Below, piece by piece: positions 7,908-9,308 of a stretch of 9,308 bases of DNA. A program made the position numbers and the translations under genes. Below the pieces are notes generated by a model, which ran no database searches, was not told the DNA's origin, and was given only the letters and a program-made list of their open reading frames with translations. This DNA comes from an uncultured Clostridia bacterium (GTDB lineage: Bacteria > Bacillota > Clostridia > Oscillospirales > Oscillospiraceae). The DNA is taken from contig CAMWSZ010000089.1 in the NCBI GenBank assembly GCA_947177005.1, positions 1-9,308 of the forward strand, given 5' to 3'. Position 1 is the first letter of the stretch, and every line of letters starts with the position of its first letter.

Positions 7908-8077
7908 AATTCGCTTTTTTGCGGCTCAAAACAAAAACAGGCCATCGCGGATGCTTTTCGGTTTTTTCGTCTGGTAAAACAGGTGCAGAGCCCCTGCTCT
8001 ATGGATTGATACCGCCTTCCGTTTTTAATATAGTGATTGACGTAATAAAGGCAGTTTCCGCAGATTGGTTTATTCAA
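7886..8077 (-). CDS. Small Cys-rich protein, probable zinc-binding knuckle, unknown function
   Basis: A 63-aa protein, MNKPICGNCLYYVNHY at the N terminus, begins at a TTG (8077-8075) rather than ATG. The start is supported by a perfect AGGAGG at 8090-8085 with a seven-base spacer. Six cysteines are arranged as C6-x2-C9, C31-x-C33 and C47-x-C49, with His15 between. This layout resembles small zinc-binding proteins common in Clostridia and their phages, in which a CxxC knuckle is followed by GxC and a final AC(x)xF. The basic segment TRRKNRK lies between the second and third cysteine pairs. A consensus promoter with two operator-like repeats sits directly upstream, and the 3' end runs into the shared terminator. 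I do not recognise a named family. Its AT-rich surroundings differ from the GC-rich operon to the left, so it may be a later arrival. Confidence 0.7.
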   Translation of the reverse strand: MNKPICGNCLYYVNHYIKNGRRYQSIEQGLCTCFTRRKNRKASAMACFCFEPQKSELKIPENQ

Positions 8078-8094
8078 ATTTATGCCTCCTTTCC

Positions 8095-8135
8095 GGTGGA
8101 TATCCAGTTATACAACTCATTATAGGTGGATATCC
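8095..8135. promoter_or_regulatory. Pair of GGTGGATATCC operator-like repeats
   Basis: Two identical 11-base repeats lie at 8095-8105 and 8125-8135, each containing the palindrome GGATATCC. Their spacing is 30 bp, close to three helical turns, so both face the same side of the DNA. One sits in the spacer of the leftward promoter, the other just downstream of its start point. The neighbouring ribbon-helix-helix protein is the obvious candidate binder; this is inference. Confidence 0.6.
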
Positions 8136-8147
8136 TGATTAAGTCAA
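8119..8147 (-). promoter_or_regulatory. Promoter of the Cys-rich gene
   Basis: On the minus strand TTGACT (8147-8142), a 17-base spacer and TATAAT (8124-8119) form a near-consensus promoter. Initiation would be near 8112. One copy of GGTGGATATCC lies inside the spacer, abutting the -10, so a bound protein would block RNA polymerase. Confidence 0.75.
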
Positions 8148-8151
8148 GAGA

Positions 8152-8180
8152 TTTTCAAAAAATTTCTGGTATGTTAATAT
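8152..8180 (+). promoter_or_regulatory. Probable promoter of the ribbon-helix-helix gene
   Basis: TTTTCA (8152-8157), a 17-base spacer and TAATAT (8175-8180) preceded by TGT form an extended -10 promoter with a modest -35. It starts transcription about 27 bases upstream of the ATG at 8215. It diverges from the leftward promoter, with the two -35 elements only a few bases apart. Confidence 0.5.
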
Positions 8181-8214
8181 GACATCCAATTGACAACAGA
8201 AAGAAGGTAAATAT

Positions 8215-8451
8215 ATGCCTAATGCACCACATAGATATCCTTCATATGCACTCCGGATTCCCACAGAGGCAATGGACAAACTGAAATATATCGCAGACCG
8301 CCACGGCCGTTCCGCCAATAAAGAAATCGAAAGGCTGATTCTGCGGCATATTGCCGTCTGGGAGAAAAATCATGGTCCCATCCTTTTTGACGACGGTTTT
8401 GTGCCCAGATCCCGGTCCGGTAAATTATCTGAAAAAAACGAGAAAAATTGA
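8215..8451 (+). CDS. Ribbon-helix-helix (Arc-like) DNA-binding protein
   Basis: A 78-aa protein beginning MPNAPHRYPSYALRIP, with GAAGG at 8203-8207, seven bases before the ATG. Residues ~10-50 fit the Arc/MetJ ribbon-helix-helix pattern: a short strand (YALRIP, the DNA-contacting ribbon in a dimer), helix one (TEAMDKLKYIADRHG), a turn with the typical Arc-family 'SxNKEIERLI', and helix two ending around RHIAVWEKN. The tail (~55-78) is polar and probably disordered. Such proteins act as dimeric repressors, often of their own or an adjacent promoter. The divergent gene's promoter carries two palindromic repeats, which makes local regulation plausible. No toxin gene lies directly downstream (the S10 operon promoter begins eleven bases after the stop), so an ordinary toxin-antitoxin pair is not supported. 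Confidence 0.8.
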   Translation: MPNAPHRYPSYALRIPTEAMDKLKYIADRHGRSANKEIERLILRHIAVWEKNHGPILFDDGFVPRSRSGKLSEKNEKN

Positions 8452-8461
8452 AAAATTTCTC

Positions 8462-8490
8462 TTGACATCCGGGTTCGTTTGCGATACAAT
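8462..8490 (+). promoter_or_regulatory. Promoter of the S10 ribosomal protein operon
   Basis: A perfect TTGACA (8462-8467), a 17-base spacer and TACAAT (8485-8490) make the strongest promoter in the window, as expected for ribosomal protein genes. Transcription would begin near 8497, leaving a leader of about 300 bases before rpsJ. Confidence 0.8.
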
Positions 8491-8496
8491 AACAAG

Positions 8497-8795
8497 GCTT
8501 GTGCAGAGGAAGTGAAAAATATCACAATTCTGCCAATTACTGCGATGATGCGGGAGATTGCGGCCCCCCCGGCCGGTAACTTCCGCGGAGTATGTCCGAT
8601 AATCGGGCGGCTGAGATGAGCTTTTCGCGCGCGTAGATCGCCGCGTCATGAACTCTACCGGCCTCTTCCTGCGCCGGTTTTTTCTATGAACCGGAATGAT
8701 ACGCACGGATGCGCGGAAAGATTTATTCTCGCCGTACAGAGTAAGGAACAGACCTCAGTACACTACTTTGTACACATTTTATGGAGGAACTTGCA
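8497..8795 (+). promoter_or_regulatory. Structured leader of the S10 operon with candidate attenuator
   Basis: About 300 bases without a supportable gene, GC-rich and full of inverted repeats. A first hairpin spans 8503-8533 (GCAGA/TCTGC outside, GTGA/TCAC inside). The segment around 8595-8609 can fold as GTCCGA-TAA-TCGGGC. GGCCGGTA (8571-8578) is perfectly complementary to TACCGGCC (8656-8663), which includes the left arm of the terminator at 8657-8683. The two pairings are mutually exclusive, the layout of a transcription attenuator. Ribosomal protein operons are commonly autoregulated through their leaders (L4 does so for S10 in E. coli); which ligand acts here is unknown. Confidence 0.5.
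8657..8683 (+). terminator. Rho-independent terminator inside the S10 leader (attenuator)
   Basis: ACCGGC (8657-8662) and GCCGGT (8673-8678) form a 6-bp GC-rich stem with a 10-base loop, followed directly by a run of Ts (8678-8683). It lies ~110 bases before rpsJ with no good promoter after it. It therefore more likely gates rpsJ transcription than ends a separate transcript. Confidence 0.65.
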
Positions 8796-9104
8796 ATGGC
8801 TAAAGAAATGATCCGCATTCGCCTGAAAGCCTATGATCATCAGGTGATCGACCAGTCCGCGGACAAAATCGTCCAGACCGCCAAGCGCACCGGCGCGTCT
8901 GTCTCCGGTCCTATCCCCCTGCCTACCAAAAAGGAGGTCGTGACCATTCTGCGCGCCGTCCATAAGTATAAGGACAGCCGCGAGCAGTTCGAGCGCCGTA
9001 CACATAAGCGCCTTATTGATATCACCAATTCTACCCCCAAAACCGTGGAGGCCCTCATGAGCCTCGAACTCCCCGCCGGTGTGGAAATCGATATCAAGCT
9101 CTGA
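8796..9104 (+). CDS. rpsJ: 30S ribosomal protein S10
   Basis: A 102-aa protein, the usual bacterial S10 length. The N terminus MAKEMIRIRLKAYDHQVID is typical, and the conserved GPIPLPTKK, the REQFERRTHKRLIDI block and the C-terminal LPAGVEIDIKL are all present. S10 is a head-domain protein of the 30S subunit and also the NusE partner of NusB in antitermination. The start is ATG 8796, with GGAGG at 8783-8787. An in-frame ATG at 8781 overlaps this ribosome binding site and is not expected to be used. It is the first gene of the classical S10 operon, followed by rplC. Confidence 0.97.
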   Translation: MAKEMIRIRLKAYDHQVIDQSADKIVQTAKRTGASVSGPIPLPTKKEVVTILRAVHKYKDSREQFERRTHKRLIDITNSTPKTVEALMSLELPAGVEIDIKL

Positions 9105-9129
9105 CCTTCCCTGATACTGTTTGCTGTCC

Positions 9130-9181
9130 ATGCCCGCCGGCTTGCGAGGCGGGCGGGTCATGCCGGCAGAGCAATGCGGCA
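9130..9181 (+). promoter_or_regulatory. Tandem GC-rich hairpins in the rpsJ-rplC gap
   Basis: GCCCGCC (9132-9138) pairs with GGCGGGC (9148-9154) around a 9-base loop. It is followed by a weaker TGCCG/CGGCA hairpin (9161-9165 with 9177-9181). No T-tract follows, so termination is unlikely. They may act in RNA processing, stability or translational control of rplC. Confidence 0.4.
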
Positions 9182-9243
9182 CGGTTCCCAACGCCCCCGT
9201 ATCTATGCCGGCCAATAACCTTTATTTTCAAAGGAGAATCACT

Positions 9244-9308
9244 ATGGAGAAAGCGATCATCGGCAAGAAGGTCGGCATGAGCCAGATCTTCGACACCGAC
9301 GGCAAGGT
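9244..9308 (+). CDS. rplC: 50S ribosomal protein L3, N-terminal fragment (runs off the right edge)
   Basis: Only about 21 codons are present, beginning MEKAIIGKKVGMSQIFDTDG, the highly conserved L3 start (GxKxGMtqiF). L3 is an early-assembly protein of the 50S subunit near the peptidyl-transferase centre. The start is ATG 9244, with AAAGGAG at 9230-9236. It follows rpsJ as in the standard S10 operon, but after an unusually long gap of 139 bases. Confidence 0.95.
   Translation, partial: MEKAIIGKKVGMSQIFDTDGK

Noticed and set aside
8215..8451. RHH protein as the antitoxin of a toxin-antitoxin pair
   Set aside because: No toxin-like gene follows. The divergent Cys-rich protein does not resemble RelE, MazF, HicA or similar toxins.
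8180..8470. TGACATCC present at both 8180-8187 and 8463-8470, the latter in the S10 promoter
   Set aside because: Eight bases, and the second copy is explained by the TTGACA -35 element. It is not enough to claim a shared operator.
8605..8640. GGCTGAGATGA resembling the CTGAGA box of a TPP riboswitch
   Set aside because: The other conserved THI-box blocks are missing downstream, and the next gene is rpsJ.
1..9308. CRISPR arrays, insertion sequences, tRNA or rRNA genes
   Set aside because: No repeat-spacer pattern, transposase, terminal inverted repeats or tRNA-like cloverleaf was seen on either strand.

Overview
The window looks chromosomal, from a GC-moderate Gram-positive anaerobe of the Clostridia. 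An Oscillospiraceae/Ruminococcaceae-like origin is my best guess. The grounds are AGGAGG ribosome binding sites, sigma-A type promoters with 17-base spacers, a MtlD-type mannitol-phosphate dehydrogenase, and the start of the S10 ribosomal protein operon. The lineage call is inference; no rRNA marker is present.

Layout. At the left edge, the 5' end of mtlD runs leftward off the window behind a good extended -10 promoter. It is divergent from a three-gene rightward operon (744-7858) that fills most of the window and ends at a strong, probably bidirectional terminator. Next come two small divergent genes: a leftward Cys-rich 63-aa protein with a TTG start, and a rightward ribbon-helix-helix (Arc-like) DNA-binding protein. 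They share a promoter region that carries two identical GGTGGATATCC repeats 30 bp apart. The right end is the S10 operon: a strong promoter, a ~300-base structured leader with an attenuator-like terminator, rpsJ complete, then the first codons of rplC.

The most interesting part is the three-gene operon. Its first product is a 1612-aa fusion of an HD phosphohydrolase domain (YqeK-like metal-ligand spacing), a long HEAT-like helical array, a NadD/CoaD-class nucleotidylyltransferase domain, a GNAT-like domain and a phosphoribosyltransferase-like domain. It is followed by a divergent lactate/malate-dehydrogenase-like protein (1-base overlap) and a flavodoxin/FMN-reductase-like protein with a four-Cys cluster. 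NadD and YqeK are normally separate neighbouring proteins. Their equivalents here sit in one chain with a phosphoribosyltransferase fold and are co-expressed with an NAD-type dehydrogenase and a flavoprotein. This suggests a dedicated system for making, remodelling or sensing a (pyridine?) nucleotide and coupling it to redox. That function is a hypothesis; several signature residues of the component families are altered.
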